Assembly: GCA_016703425.1 (NCBI GenBank)
Contig: JADJCA010000008.1
Span: 62,001 to 126,000, forward strand
DNA: 64,000 nucleotides
Direction of reading: 5' to 3'
Source: Myxococcales bacterium
GTDB lineage: Bacteria; Myxococcota_A; Polyangia; Polyangiales; Polyangiaceae
Shown: positions 17,911-26,980 of the stretch, piece after piece
Position numbering within the stretch: the stretch's first letter is position 1
Layout: each line of letters begins with the position of its first letter
Translations under genes and position numbers: made by a program
The notes under the pieces: model-generated
What the model was told of the DNA's origin: nothing
Database searches by the model: none
Seen by the model: the letters and a program-made list of their open reading frames with translations, nothing else

Positions 17911-18620
17911 CAGAGGTTGCCTCCAATGCCTCGTACTATCAGCGAGAGCACGACGCCGCCAGCAGGGGAATTCTGCGCCGTGATTTCGCCGCCGTGCTGG
18001 AGCGCGATGCGCTGCGCTTTTGCAAGGTTCCAGACGGTGCCCTTGCCTTGCTGAGCGAACGCTGGCTCAAAGCCCTGGCACGCCTCCAGGCTCTTGCCGT
18101 TGTCGCAGACCGAGAAGCGCAGGCTTCGCTGGCCGTCGGCAACGCGTTCATCAACCTGGAGGTCCACGGCCGCCTTCGAGCGCAAAATCGCGCACTCCAG
18201 CAGCGTGGCGAGGGCCACGCCAAGGCGCTCGGCATCCAGCATCGCGGGAGAGAGAGAGGCGCCCGAGAGCCGCAGCTCGACGCCTCGCGACTTGGCCAGG
18301 CCCGCCACACTGTCCACAGCCGAAGCGGCGACATGCATCGGCAAAACCGACCGCGGCTCCAATGCGGCGGGGCGCGCATAGTCCGCGAGTTGGTCCGTCA
18401 GAACCCGCAGCCGCGCCAGCGGCTGGGTCATCATCTCGGAGTACTCGGCGCCGAGCGCGCTGCCGCCGAAGTCGACCTGGAAGGCCTCGAGCGTGGCGGA
18501 GATGCCAAAGACCGCGTTGCGCGACTCGTGCACGAACGCCGTCAAAACGTCTTCGGTGCGAAAGACCGTTGCCCCCGTGTCACTCGGCGAAGGCCAATCG
18601 AGGGGCGAGCGAGGAAGCAT
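17910..18620 (-). CDS. cytoplasmic sensor histidine kinase with degenerate ATP-binding motifs
   Basis: The ATG at 18620 is chosen because AAGGAG lies 10 bases before it; the product has 236 residues and no membrane segment or PAS/GAF sensor. The H-box is good: FVHESRNAVFGI with His31. The ATP-binding half is weak. The N-box position reads TLLECAI with Cys143 where Asn is expected. DNGKS stands for the G1 motif, and GKGTVWNLA (192-200) stands for the GTGLGL-type G2 motif, although the final HGG is kept. This suggests low or altered kinase activity. It is the first gene of a coupled pair with the NtrC-type regulator, which it presumably serves. Confidence 0.82.
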   Translation of the reverse strand: MLPRSPLDWPSPSDTGATVFRTEDVLTAFVHESRNAVFGISATLEAFQVDFGGSALGAEYSEMMTQPLARLRVLTDQLADYARPAALEPRSVLPMHVAASAVDSVAGLAKSRGVELRLSGASLSPAMLDAERLGVALATLLECAILRSKAAVDLQVDERVADGQRSLRFSVCDNGKSLEACQGFEPAFAQQGKGTVWNLAKAQRIALQHGGEITAQNSPAGGVVLSLIVRGIGGNL

Positions 18621-18856
18621 GGACGGCGGACTCCTTGTGAGACCCAAGGTTCGAAGGTCAGACTATGCAGAACGGGCCACTTCGTCGACAAACGCCGCGC
18701 TCCGGGTGCTCACCGCGCGGCGGTGAGATCCATGGGGCACACCCGCCCGCTCCCCCGGATGTGGCTCGTCGATCCACCGAAATACCTCCCGGTAAGCCGT
18801 CCCCCAGGCGCCCTGCTCGCGCTGCGCGCTGGCATAGGCCGTGCTCGAGCAATTCC

Positions 18857-20785
18857 ATGCGCCTCCTTAACTTGAAACTCACCGCCCTGGCCGCCCTCGC
18901 GGCGTCCGCCGTGCTGGCGTGCAGCACCTCCCCCGCCGAAGACTCCGACGAGGAGACCGTCGATGAAGGCGCCCTCGTGGACGTGGCCGTCGCCGACGAG
19001 TCGCCGGACGTGCTCATCAAAGATGCGCGCACGCTGACGAAGCTTGAAGACCGGTTCGGGCTCGCCAAAATGCTCCGCGGCTCAGGGGTCACCGTGAAAG
19101 AGCTCCACGACGCGTCGCCCATCTACCGCGACGTCGTGGCGTCGGTCGCCGAGACCGTGAATGCGCTCAAGGCTCGCGACAAGAGCAGCGGCGTCGGCAC
19201 CGCCTTCGCGCATCGACTCTTCGATGCGCGCTGGCTCTCGTCGCCGCAGGTGCGCTTCGAGCTCACGGGCATCGCCAACCGCATCGATCTCAAGCACCGC
19301 GGTGGCTGCGGCGAGGTCCACTTCGTCTACCGCCTCGCGTACACGACGTACTCGAAGCCCGGGAACACTGCGTCACGCATCGACTCGCGCCTGCCGATGA
19401 CGCTCAACCTGCTGGCGCCGTTGCCCGACGACGGGCAAGGCTGCGCGACGACGGCTTCGAAGTGGCTCACGCTGCGTAGCGCTCCTGATGTGGCCGCCGC
19501 CGCCGCCGCCGGCCCGCTCGCGGGTCTCGTCGTGAACCGCCTCGAGACCAACTTCCAGCTCGTGCGTTGGCCCGCCACGGTTCGACGCGACATGGGCGGC
19601 CACGCCGAGTATGCGCTCCGCGCCTTCAGCCTGGACCCGAGCGGCCTCAAGCCGATCCCGCTCGACGACACGCCCCGCACCAACCTCTCGGCCGAGGAGA
19701 AGGCCGAGCTGCGCGAGTGGATCAAGGGCAACTTGGCCGCCATTGACCAGGGCACGGCGACGGTGCCGACGAAGTTCCTCGCGCAAGAGACCGTGAGCGT
19801 CGCGCCTCGGGCCGCCGCGCGGCTCGGCAACAAGCCGTTCTCCGCGTTGTTCCGCGAGAGCGATCTCTCCGATCTACCGCTCGGTGGCACGGAGCGCGTT
19901 CGCTCCGCCGGCGCCCTCCTCCATCGCCTCGACGGCATGACCTGCAACGGGTGCCACCAATCGCGCGGCATCGCCGGCTTCCACTTGCTCGGGGAAGAGC
20001 GCGTGGGCACGGCTCGCCTCAACGCCCTCGCGGTGGGCGGCTCTGCTCACCTGATGGAGATCGTCCCGTGGCGGAAGCAGTTTCTGGAGGCAACCTCAAA
20101 GCGAGGCCAGCCGCTCGGGAGGCCTCACGCGGATCGCCCCAACGAGCTCGTGGCCGGTACCTACGGCTCGCACTGCACGTTGGGCAAGGACGTCGGCTTC
20201 GCGGCGTGGGCGTGCGCGCCCGGCCTCTTCTGCAAGGACGTGAACGACGACACGCTGGGGCACTGCTTGGCTGGCGAGAAGGCGCCGGCCATCGGCGACG
20301 CGTGCGAGGCGAGCCGCATCACGCAGACGCTCGACCCCATGCTCGATCGGCTCACGGGGCGCGATCTCGCGTGCGGCGGCGGAGCCAACTGCAGCTCCGC
20401 CCACGGCGACGTGGACAAGCTCAACGGCGGGTTCCCCGACGGCACCTGCCGACAGAACTGCACGAACCTTGGCGACCTCTCCGCCGACAAGACCGTCATT
20501 TGTGGCGGCGTGCCCAGCGGCGGCGGACGCTTCGGCGGCATCAACAAGTGCCTCTTCGAGCTAAAGATGCCGTTCACCGTGTGCCTCGAAGACGACGCTC
20601 GCCCATCGCTCATCCGCGCGTGCGGACAGAAAGCCCCGTGCCGCGACGACTACGTCTGCGCGCGCGTCTTGCCGCGGGGACGTGACGGCAAGGAGCTCGA
20701 AGAGAAGGACGCCACCATGGGCGCGTGCATGCCGCCGTACTTCGTCTTTCAGGGCCGCGTCGACGGCCACGTGCTCTACGAGTAG
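18857..20785 (+). CDS. CXXCH-containing Cys-rich lipoprotein
   Basis: The ATG at 18857 begins a lipoprotein signal (MRLLNLKLTALAALAASAVLAC, Cys at 22) followed by an acidic tether (EDSDEETVDEGAL). The mature 620 residues include GGCGEVHFVYRLAYTT near 155 and one CNGCH motif (Cys363, Cys366, His367) in DGMTCNGCHQSRG, which could bind a single c-type haem or a metal. After it comes a Cys-rich segment (ACGGGANCSS, CRQNCTN, RACGQKAPCRDDYVC) that looks disulfide-bonded. Similar large lipoproteins are typical of this bacterial group, but I know of no assigned activity. It is divergent from the two-component genes with a 236-bp gap. Confidence 0.85.
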   Translation: MRLLNLKLTALAALAASAVLACSTSPAEDSDEETVDEGALVDVAVADESPDVLIKDARTLTKLEDRFGLAKMLRGSGVTVKELHDASPIYRDVVASVAETVNALKARDKSSGVGTAFAHRLFDARWLSSPQVRFELTGIANRIDLKHRGGCGEVHFVYRLAYTTYSKPGNTASRIDSRLPMTLNLLAPLPDDGQGCATTASKWLTLRSAPDVAAAAAAGPLAGLVVNRLETNFQLVRWPATVRRDMGGHAEYALRAFSLDPSGLKPIPLDDTPRTNLSAEEKAELREWIKGNLAAIDQGTATVPTKFLAQETVSVAPRAAARLGNKPFSALFRESDLSDLPLGGTERVRSAGALLHRLDGMTCNGCHQSRGIAGFHLLGEERVGTARLNALAVGGSAHLMEIVPWRKQFLEATSKRGQPLGRPHADRPNELVAGTYGSHCTLGKDVGFAAWACAPGLFCKDVNDDTLGHCLAGEKAPAIGDACEASRITQTLDPMLDRLTGRDLACGGGANCSSAHGDVDKLNGGFPDGTCRQNCTNLGDLSADKTVICGGVPSGGGRFGGINKCLFELKMPFTVCLEDDARPSLIRACGQKAPCRDDYVCARVLPRGRDGKELEEKDATMGACMPPYFVFQGRVDGHVLYE

Positions 20786-20830
20786 AGCGCCTTTGACACG
20801 GTGAATGCGCGGCACGGACGCGTGCTGCGC

Positions 20831-21403
20831 CTAGCCGCGCGCCCCGGCTCGTTCGCGGTCTCGGCGACGACGACGCCGACGCCAAAGAACGAAAGCGAGC
20901 ACCACGAACCCGAGAGCGACGAGCGCCACCAGGTACGGCACGAGGAGCGCGATCAGCGAGGTGGCCACGGCGACGATGTCCTCGAGGACGCTGACGACGG
21001 GCGCTCCCAATCCCAGCGTCGACGCGTTTACGGCGGGGCGAGCCGCTGCTTTGACGCTGTGAACGCTGAAGGCCGTCACGAGCCCGGCGGCGAGGGTAAG
21101 CCACCCGGGAGCGTCGGCGATGGCCCCCGTCGCAGCGCCGAACGCTAGTGCGCCGGCGGCGGGACGCACCACGGTCTGAACGAGATCGTTGACGTGGTCG
21201 GCGCCGGGCACCTTGTCGACGATCACCTCGACCGTCAGCAGAACTCCGATGGCCACTAGAGCCCATGTGCTCGCCAAGAGGTCGAACGGCGGTGCGAGGT
21301 GCACGAGCCCCAACCGCGCGAGCACGGCGATGGCCATCAGCGGAACGTAGGCGTTGAGGCCCGCGGCGCCCGCGAGGCCGAAGGCCGTCAAGAACGCGGT
21401 CAT
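20831..21403 (-). CDS. DUF4126 membrane protein
   Basis: A 190-residue integral membrane protein from the ATG at 21403. It starts MTAFLTAFGLAGAAGLNAYVP, the typical DUF4126 opening, and continues with VDKVPGADHVND (conserved Asp-Lys-Val-Pro segment), VVRPAAGAL and a C-terminal hydrophobic pair ending in a run of Arg residues (RRRRRRRDRE). About five hydrophobic stretches are visible. DUF4126 proteins have no established role. The Arg-rich C-terminus should face the cytoplasm. Its stop is 45 bp from the convergent CXXCH lipoprotein stop. Confidence 0.85.
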   Translation of the reverse strand: MTAFLTAFGLAGAAGLNAYVPLMAIAVLARLGLVHLAPPFDLLASTWALVAIGVLLTVEVIVDKVPGADHVNDLVQTVVRPAAGALAFGAATGAIADAPGWLTLAAGLVTAFSVHSVKAAARPAVNASTLGLGAPVVSVLEDIVAVATSLIALLVPYLVALVALGFVVLAFVLWRRRRRRRDRERAGARG

Positions 21404-21491
21404 CGAGGCGAAGCATACCTGGGCGGGCCCATCCCGCGGCCGGAGAACCGAGCGCGTCGGGGATCGCGCTTCACCCCAAGGGCGGCGCGCG

Positions 21492-22154
21492 TCAGGGATA
21501 GATCCGCGGCCACTTGTTCTCGTTCGTCTCCTTGCCGTTGCATTCTCGCTGCTCCCGAAGCTCGCGGAGAACGGCGCGCGTGCCAACGATTGCGTAACGC
21601 GCCATCGAGCCGCAGTCGCCGGGGCCCCGGTAGCGTGTCCAGGTGCGAAGCTCGCGCTTCTTGGCGTCATAGTCGGCGAAGTTCGAGACCGTGAACGTGG
21701 TGGTGAGCGTGCCTCGCCGCTCGCCGGGGACCTTGAAGCGAAGACGCGTCGCCTTTGGTGCGCCGCCGTCGACACCGTCTTCGAGGACGAAGAGCTCGGC
21801 CTCTCCCTGGTACGCGCCGAGCGTGCAGAGGACCGTGCCGAGCCAACGACCCGGCCCGAGCTTGGTGAACGTCAGGCTTCCCGTGCCCTCGATGGCACTG
21901 TGGTCGTGGGACACCTCACACTCTTCGGACCAACCGACCACGCCGTACCAGGCCTTGCGGTCGGCACACGTGAGCTCGTCGCGCTTGGTCAGGTCGGCCG
22001 GCCCCGCGCAAGGGTCGACCGGTGCCGCGGCGTCTCGGGCGACTGCGCCGGCGTCGGCGGCGCCCTTCGACGGCGCGGAGCTCGGCGACGCCACCGCCAT
22101 CCCCGCGGCCGCCGTCGCAGCGGTCACCGCCAGAGCGATGGGGAGGCGCTTCAT
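21492..22154 (-). CDS. secreted DUF1176-like protein
   Basis: Using the ATG at 22154 the product has 220 residues and a normal signal peptide (MKRLPIALAVTAATAAAGMAVA). The mature protein follows the DUF1176 pattern: an early Cys and Trp (CADRKAWYGVVGWSEEC), WLGTVLCTLGAYQGEAELFV, a Phe/Asp stretch (FADYDAKKRELRTW), then the diagnostic RGPGDCGSMARYAI, and near the end Cys-Asn-Gly followed by WPRIYP. DUF1176 proteins are periplasmic and of unknown activity. Six Cys residues probably form disulfides. The gene is divergent from the 22268 coiled-coil gene, with 113 bp between starts. Confidence 0.78.
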   Translation of the reverse strand: MKRLPIALAVTAATAAAGMAVASPSSAPSKGAADAGAVARDAAAPVDPCAGPADLTKRDELTCADRKAWYGVVGWSEECEVSHDHSAIEGTGSLTFTKLGPGRWLGTVLCTLGAYQGEAELFVLEDGVDGGAPKATRLRFKVPGERRGTLTTTFTVSNFADYDAKKRELRTWTRYRGPGDCGSMARYAIVGTRAVLRELREQRECNGKETNENKWPRIYP

Positions 22155-22267
22155 GGCGGATCGGAACGCCGCGCGAGACGCGGGCATTCCGGACTTCGCC
22201 TCGTACGCTAACATCCGGCCGTGAGCGCCGACGAGGCGCCGCGGCGCAAGAAGGAAGGCGACCCCCC

Positions 22268-22501
22268 ATGAGTGAGATCAAAGCTGAGCTTGAGAAGAGC
22301 GTGGAACGTGCCCAGGCACTCATCGACGACGTCAAGGTGAGGATTCACCTCGCGAGCATGGACGCAAAGGACGAGTGGAACAAGCTCGAGCCGCGCGTCC
22401 TCACCGAGCTGGGCGCCGTCAAACGTGACGTCGCGAACGCATCCAAGTCCGCCATCGACGAGCTCGTCGGCGCACTGGAGAAGCTGCGCGCGAAGCTCTG
22501 A
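22268..22501 (+). CDS. small coiled-coil protein
   Basis: A 77-residue, fully helical, charged protein from the ATG at 22268, with AAGGAAGG upstream as ribosome-binding site. Heptad-like spacing (AELEKSVERAQALIDDVKVRI..., then LTELGAVKRDV and LVGALEKLRAKL) predicts a coiled coil or helical bundle. No Cys, no signal peptide. Similar small helical proteins are sometimes phasin-like or cytoskeletal accessory proteins; nothing here decides that. Monocistronic in appearance. Confidence 0.75.
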   Translation: MSEIKAELEKSVERAQALIDDVKVRIHLASMDAKDEWNKLEPRVLTELGAVKRDVANASKSAIDELVGALEKLRAKL

Positions 22502-22700
22502 ACGACAGCGCCCCGAGGTCACGAACGACGGCTAGCCGCTGGCGCAACCTAAGCGCGCGCGTCATCCCGGCTGGCGCAACTTTCGCGCCTCGGCGGGGGG
22601 CGGTGCGCGGGGAACGAGGGGCGTCTTCACCGGCTTCGCGACGCCGGCGTGACTCGACTCGAACGGTGTCTCCGGGCGCGAAGATTGCTTGCCGCGCGGT

Positions 22701-23144
22701 ATGCAAGCCGTCATCACCATGACTCGCAACGTGCTCGTCGTACCGCCCGAACTTTCCCTCGGCGCGGCCCATCGCATCATGCGCCGCGAGCGGATTCGCC
22801 ACTTGCCGGTGGTGCAGGGAGGCGTCCTTCTCGGCATGCTCTCGGACCGGGACGTCCTCCTTCGCGCCAAGCTCGGGGAGGATGGAACGGTGGACGTCCC
22901 GCAGGTTCCCGTTGCCGTGGCGATGACCCCTGATCCGATCACTTGTCACGCGACGACATCGGTCGCGGAGCTGGTGGCGATCATGACCGAACGAAAGATC
23001 GACGCCGTCGTCGTCGTCGGGCCGTCGGAGCGGCTCATCGGCCTGGTGACCTCGACGGATCTGTTGCTCCTGCTCGGTGGCCGCGACGAGGCGCGCCCGC
23101 TTCCCTTCGCCTTCGAGATTCAAGAGCGAGGCGCTGAGGCGTGA
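22701..23144 (+). CDS. tandem CBS-domain protein
   Basis: The 147-residue product is almost entirely two CBS motifs: residues 1-60 (MTRNVLVVPPELSLGAAHRIM, then IRHLPVV and LLGMLSDRDVL) and about 70-130 (MTPDPITCHATTSVAELVAIM, KIDAVVVV, LIGLVTSTDLL). CBS pairs bind adenine nucleotides and regulate partner proteins or stand-alone targets. The next gene, a patatin-like hydrolase, starts 31 bp downstream on the same strand, so they are probably co-transcribed and may be functionally linked. Confidence 0.92.
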   Translation: MQAVITMTRNVLVVPPELSLGAAHRIMRRERIRHLPVVQGGVLLGMLSDRDVLLRAKLGEDGTVDVPQVPVAVAMTPDPITCHATTSVAELVAIMTERKIDAVVVVGPSERLIGLVTSTDLLLLLGGRDEARPLPFAFEIQERGAEA

Positions 23145-23175
23145 CGCAGCGCGAGGGGCGCTCGAGGAGGGTCCT

Positions 23176-24312
23176 TTGAGGCACGGCCTCGTGCTCACAG
23201 GCGGCGGCGCTCGCGGCGCGTACCAAGCGGGCGCGCTCCTCGGGATCGCCGAGATCACCGGCGCGCACGAGCTCCCGTTCTCCGTCGTGACGGGGACGTC
23301 GGCGGGCAGCATCAACGCGGCGTTTCTCATGGCCCGCGCAGACGACTTTCAGGGGGCGACGCGCGCCCTCTGCGATCTTTGGGCGACGCTGAAGGCCAGC
23401 GATGTCTTCCGCACCGACGTGGCGACGCTCTCGAGCATCGGCGCCAGGTGGCTCACCGACCTTGCGCTCGGTGGATTCATAGGCAGCGGCCGCGCCAAGT
23501 CGCTCTTGGATACGAGCCCGCTTCGGACGCTGCTCGAAGAGAACGTCGACAGCACCGCACTGGCTCACGTGCTCGATGGCGGGGCGCGCACGCTCGCGTT
23601 GACGGCTACGAACTATCACAGCGGCATCGCGATCACCTTCTACCAAGGCGCCCGTGAGCTCGCGGGATGGACGCGCACGGGTCGCATGGGGGCCCGAGCC
23701 AGCCTCGGTGTCCAACACGTGCTCGCATCCTCGGCCATCCCCGTCTTCTTTCCCCCCGTCGAAATCGATGGCGCCTTCTACGCCGACGGTTGCATCCGCC
23801 TAGGGACACCGTTCAGCCCGGCGATCCACCTCGGCGCTGACCGAGCGCTCGCCATCGGCACTCGGCACCGCTCGAGAGAGGCGGACCCGTTCGAGCTCCG
23901 TCACGGTGACTCGCCGCTTCGTTCGCCGAGTCACGCGGACGTAGGTGGCACGCTGCTCAATGCCGTCTTCCTCGACGCCATCGACGCGGACTTCGAGCGT
24001 GTCGACCGGATCAACCGGACGCTCGCTCTCATTCCGCCCGACGCTCGTTCGCGCCATGAGCTTCGCTTGTTTCCGGCCACGCTCCTGCTCCCCTCCACCG
24101 ACCTCGGCGCCGTCGCCGCCAAGGCCGAGGCGCACCTGCCTTTGATGTTGCGTCACTTGATGAAAGGTCTCGGCGTGGGTGACGGCACCGGGTGGGACCT
24201 ACTGAGCTACCTCGCCTTCGACACAGCCTTCACCTCGCGGCTCGTGGGCTTAGGCTTCGAGGACGCCAAGCGAAGCAGCGCCGCCATCGAGAGCTTCTTT
24301 TCGGGCTCCTGA
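23176..24312 (+). CDS. patatin-like phospholipase
   Basis: The start is taken as TTG at 23176 because a GAGGAGGG ribosome-binding site lies directly upstream; the frame is open further 5' but overlaps the CBS gene. The 378-residue protein has the patatin oxyanion loop GGGARG (9-14), nucleophile elbow GTSAGS (Ser42) and the dyad Asp204 in YADGC. The DG[GA] consensus at the dyad is DGC here. No signal peptide or membrane segment, so it is probably cytosolic or peripherally membrane-bound, acting as a lipid acyl hydrolase. The C-terminal half (HELRLFPATLLLPSTDLG...) is typical of bacterial members of similar length. Confidence 0.92.
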   Translation: MRHGLVLTGGGARGAYQAGALLGIAEITGAHELPFSVVTGTSAGSINAAFLMARADDFQGATRALCDLWATLKASDVFRTDVATLSSIGARWLTDLALGGFIGSGRAKSLLDTSPLRTLLEENVDSTALAHVLDGGARTLALTATNYHSGIAITFYQGARELAGWTRTGRMGARASLGVQHVLASSAIPVFFPPVEIDGAFYADGCIRLGTPFSPAIHLGADRALAIGTRHRSREADPFELRHGDSPLRSPSHADVGGTLLNAVFLDAIDADFERVDRINRTLALIPPDARSRHELRLFPATLLLPSTDLGAVAAKAEAHLPLMLRHLMKGLGVGDGTGWDLLSYLAFDTAFTSRLVGLGFEDAKRSSAAIESFFSGS

Positions 24313-24346
24313 GCTGGCGCCGTGGTCACGGCGGTGGCCCCTGCTA

Positions 24347-24829
24347 TCAACGGTCGACGACGCGGCCCAATGAAGCCGCCTTCGTTGCCGACTGTGGGCG
24401 GGCTCGCGAGGCCTCGTCCATGAGGTCGTCGTAGACCTTGCGCGCGATACCTGGCCGCCGCCCCGCGAGCCAGACCACCGCCTCCTCGAAGGAGGCGTGA
24501 ATGGAGATCTCGTAGGGAGGCGGCCGGATCCAGTTAATGGCCGTCACCACGGCCCGCGCCACGCGTGACTCCGACACGAAGACAAGCAGCGGCGTCGACT
24601 GCACGGTCCTGGTGGCCTCGGCCATACGCTTTCGCCACGCGGCGTTCGGCGTCGGGTTATCGCGGTCGACGACTACAATGGCCGTCGACTCACGCCCCCG
24701 CATGCGCACGTCGAGCTCGTGCAACGAGCTGATGTAGCGCTCGTAGTCCGCGTCGCTGTTGACGGAGCCTTGGAATCGCCACACGCCGACACCCCAAACG
24801 AGGTCGTAGCTGAAGGACATCATGGCCAT
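24347..24829 (-). CDS. hypothetical protein, possibly STAS/SpoIIAA-like fold
   Basis: A 160-residue soluble protein starting MAMMSFSYDLVWGVGVWRFQG. The pattern (early beta strands, SSLHELDVRM helix, STAIVVVDRDNPTP strand-loop, KRMAEATRTV helix, TPLLVFVSES strand) is what I expect from an STAS/SpoIIAA-like alpha/beta fold, with a helical Arg-rich tail. This is an inference from secondary-structure rhythm; there is no catalytic motif. Several related proteins of this type occur in myxobacteria, as I recall. Convergent with the patatin gene (34-bp gap) and divergent from the NuiA-like lipoprotein. Confidence 0.68.
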   Translation of the reverse strand: MAMMSFSYDLVWGVGVWRFQGSVNSDADYERYISSLHELDVRMRGRESTAIVVVDRDNPTPNAAWRKRMAEATRTVQSTPLLVFVSESRVARAVVTAINWIRPPPYEISIHASFEEAVVWLAGRRPGIARKVYDDLMDEASRARPQSATKAASLGRVVDR

Positions 24830-25033
24830 GAGAGGATAGCTCGTCTCGTGGCGCCGTTCGCTGCGCTACGAGCATCTCGAAGCAGCCCCTCGCGAGGGCC
24901 AAGGCCGCGTGGTCGGCCGTCACTGAGCAAGCGCCCCGAGAGCCCGGGTGGGTGGCTCCCGTCGCTCGTTCTCCCCGGTTAAAACTCGGGCGCCGCCGTT
25001 GCCACCGTCGCAGCGCGTGACACACAGACCCGC

Positions 25034-25609
25034 ATGAAGAGTCCGTTGTTGCTCTCGGCCGTCTTGAGTCTTGCGGTCGCACACGTCGGCTGCTCCGCCG
25101 CTCCGGAGGCGTTGGCTGACGACGACGCGCCGCTGTCGGCGGCACGAAGCGATGCGACCATCGAAGCGGAGCTCAGAGCTGCCGTGCAGGGCGCGCTCTA
25201 CATCAGTGAGGCCGACTACCCCTTCGAGGTCGTTCACGCGCCCTTGCCGCAGGGAACGCGATCGCTGACCGCGGAGCTGCTGCAGGAGAGGCTCGCGACC
25301 TACGTCGACCGGCACGCCGACGCGGACAAGCCGCTCCTTGAGCTCAAGTCGATGACGAAGTCGTTCGCGGCCTGGCGGCACGGCTTTGCCACGTGTCGCG
25401 ATCACGAGGGGGCGTACCCGGAGCAATGCCCGCGCATCTCTCGCATCAACGCAGCGCTCGCAAAGAACCTTCGCGGCGTCCGCGTCTACTACTTCGGGCG
25501 CGAGGGCGAAGAGGGCAACGTGGAAGGGACCACCGTGTCCATCTTCGTCGTCGGCGTGACACCACAAGGCAATCTCGCCGGCGTGTGGACCCTCGCCGCG
25601 TGGACATGA
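25034..25609 (+). CDS. nuclease A inhibitor (NuiA)-like lipoprotein
   Basis: A 191-residue precursor with lipoprotein signal MKSPLLLSAVLSLAVAHVGC (Cys at 20) and an acidic linker (DDDAPL). The mature domain carries the NuiA-family signature: ALYISEADYPFEVV (about 56-69), a helix with LTAELLQERLATYV, and NLRGVRVYYFGREG near 148. Characterised NuiA proteins block the active site of NucA-type nucleases in the cytoplasm. Here the protein is exported and lipidated, and no NucA partner is nearby. A protective role against extracellular nucleases, or reuse of the fold, is inference. It is divergent from the 24347-24829 gene. Confidence 0.78.
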   Translation: MKSPLLLSAVLSLAVAHVGCSAAPEALADDDAPLSAARSDATIEAELRAAVQGALYISEADYPFEVVHAPLPQGTRSLTAELLQERLATYVDRHADADKPLLELKSMTKSFAAWRHGFATCRDHEGAYPEQCPRISRINAALAKNLRGVRVYYFGREGEEGNVEGTTVSIFVVGVTPQGNLAGVWTLAAWT

Positions 25610-25645
25610 GCGGGCGCCGCCGCCCAAGCCGCGCAACCGAATCCG

Positions 25646-26737
25646 CTACCTCGCGCCGGCGCCGTTCGCGCTGGCGGCCTCGCCGGTTGACATCAAGTGT
25701 GGCGCGACGACGCCATAGGGGCTCGCGACCACGACCCGAGCGTTCGTGAAGCTGATCTGCGAGACCGAGTCGAAGGCGAAGTGTTGTGAGGTCGCGACGA
25801 CTCGAAAGTCTCCGCTCGGGGTGCTGCAGAAGAGGCGTCCCGCGGTGATGCACACCGTGCCGTCACGACGGGCAGCGATGCGACCGAACTCGAGCTCGCC
25901 GAGCCTCCGGTTTGGCCCCCTTTGCGCCGTCACCTCGGCACCGGACTTCGCGTCGAAAGCCACAACTGTGTCGTTGTTCGGTTGCCCGATGACGGCACGA
26001 CGTCCAGGTTCGTCGACGTTCGCATAGACACGCCCGTCACGCAGGGCGAGCTGCTTGGACACGAGCCCGCCGCGTGCGAAGGTCACCGGCGCGAAGGCCG
26101 GCGTAGGCGCGCGGAAGTCCGCGTAGAAGGCCTCTTGCACCTCGTCGGGCCGCGGAACGCAGAGCGCGCCGAACTCGTCGACGAGGGTCTTGTGGCAGCG
26201 CCGCCCCGTTGGGAGTGACGAGGTGGCCCCGTCGATGAGGGAGACGACGAGCACCGACGTGTCCGAGCTCACGTAGAGGCGGCGAGTCGCCGCGTCATGG
26301 GCGACATCCACGCCCTGATCCCCGAGCGCCGCCTTCGCGAGCAAGGTGACGGCGCCCCCGCCCTTCGGCAGGCGCCAGACGCGCTCGACTCGATCTTCGT
26401 GGCTCGCAACGAACACGAGGTCGCTGCCAACGAGGGTCATCCCCTGGAGGTAGGTCACCTTGGGGGCGGCGCCGCGAGGGTCGCCATCCCAGAGGACGCG
26501 CGAGCTCTCAGTGCCGTCGAGCCGCACCACTTCGATTCTTGGGTTCATCGCCGAGCCCACGTAGACCCGGTCCTCGTCTGCCGCGAAGCGGGCCACGGCG
26601 GTCTTGGTGAGGAGCGGCGGAGCCTGCTCGGGCGGCGATTCGAGGTTTGACTCGTCCTCCGCCGACGGTGGCCCACCAGCACCGCACGCGACCGCGAACG
26701 CCAGAGACGAGAGAAGTGCGCTTCTTGCGAGCAACAT
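25646..26737 (-). CDS. beta-propeller-like lipoprotein
   Basis: A 363-residue lipoprotein precursor (MLLARSALLSSLAFAVAC, Cys at 18; ESNLES-type acidic linker). The rest is a series of short strand units with alternating V/F and acidic turns, such as DEDRVYVGS, LVGSDLVFVAS, TRRLYVSSDTSVLVVS and DTVVAFDAKSG, as expected for a six- or seven-bladed propeller of the WD/PQQ/NHL type. Three cysteines are grouped late (CHKTL, ALCVPR, VCITAGRLFC). No enzyme motif; probably a surface or periplasmic binding platform. Convergent with the NuiA-like gene (36-bp gap). Confidence 0.78.
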   Translation of the reverse strand: MLLARSALLSSLAFAVACGAGGPPSAEDESNLESPPEQAPPLLTKTAVARFAADEDRVYVGSAMNPRIEVVRLDGTESSRVLWDGDPRGAAPKVTYLQGMTLVGSDLVFVASHEDRVERVWRLPKGGGAVTLLAKAALGDQGVDVAHDAATRRLYVSSDTSVLVVSLIDGATSSLPTGRRCHKTLVDEFGALCVPRPDEVQEAFYADFRAPTPAFAPVTFARGGLVSKQLALRDGRVYANVDEPGRRAVIGQPNNDTVVAFDAKSGAEVTAQRGPNRRLGELEFGRIAARRDGTVCITAGRLFCSTPSGDFRVVATSQHFAFDSVSQISFTNARVVVASPYGVVAPHLMSTGEAASANGAGAR

Positions 26738-26980
26738 GATCCTCTCGATGAGCAGAGATCATGCCGCGATGGGCGGCAGGCACGCGCAGACTGCGCAGAC
26801 GCGTGCCGAGCTTGATCGCGTTGGAATGACTGAAGTCGCGATCGCAGCGGCGGGGGCCGCCAGGTCGGCGCGGATGCCGACCTGGTCTCCACGTTTGGTC
26901 CATCGGGACGAGCGCGCCCGCCCCGCCCGTGCCCGCCCCCCGCGCCCGACGAAGGTCCGACGTCGGTTCGGCGGGACCGC

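Noticed and set aside
16573..18054. A 493-codon plus-strand frame opposite the two-component genes
   Set aside because: It is the antisense shadow of AAA+ and receiver domains; no independent motif or ribosome-binding site.
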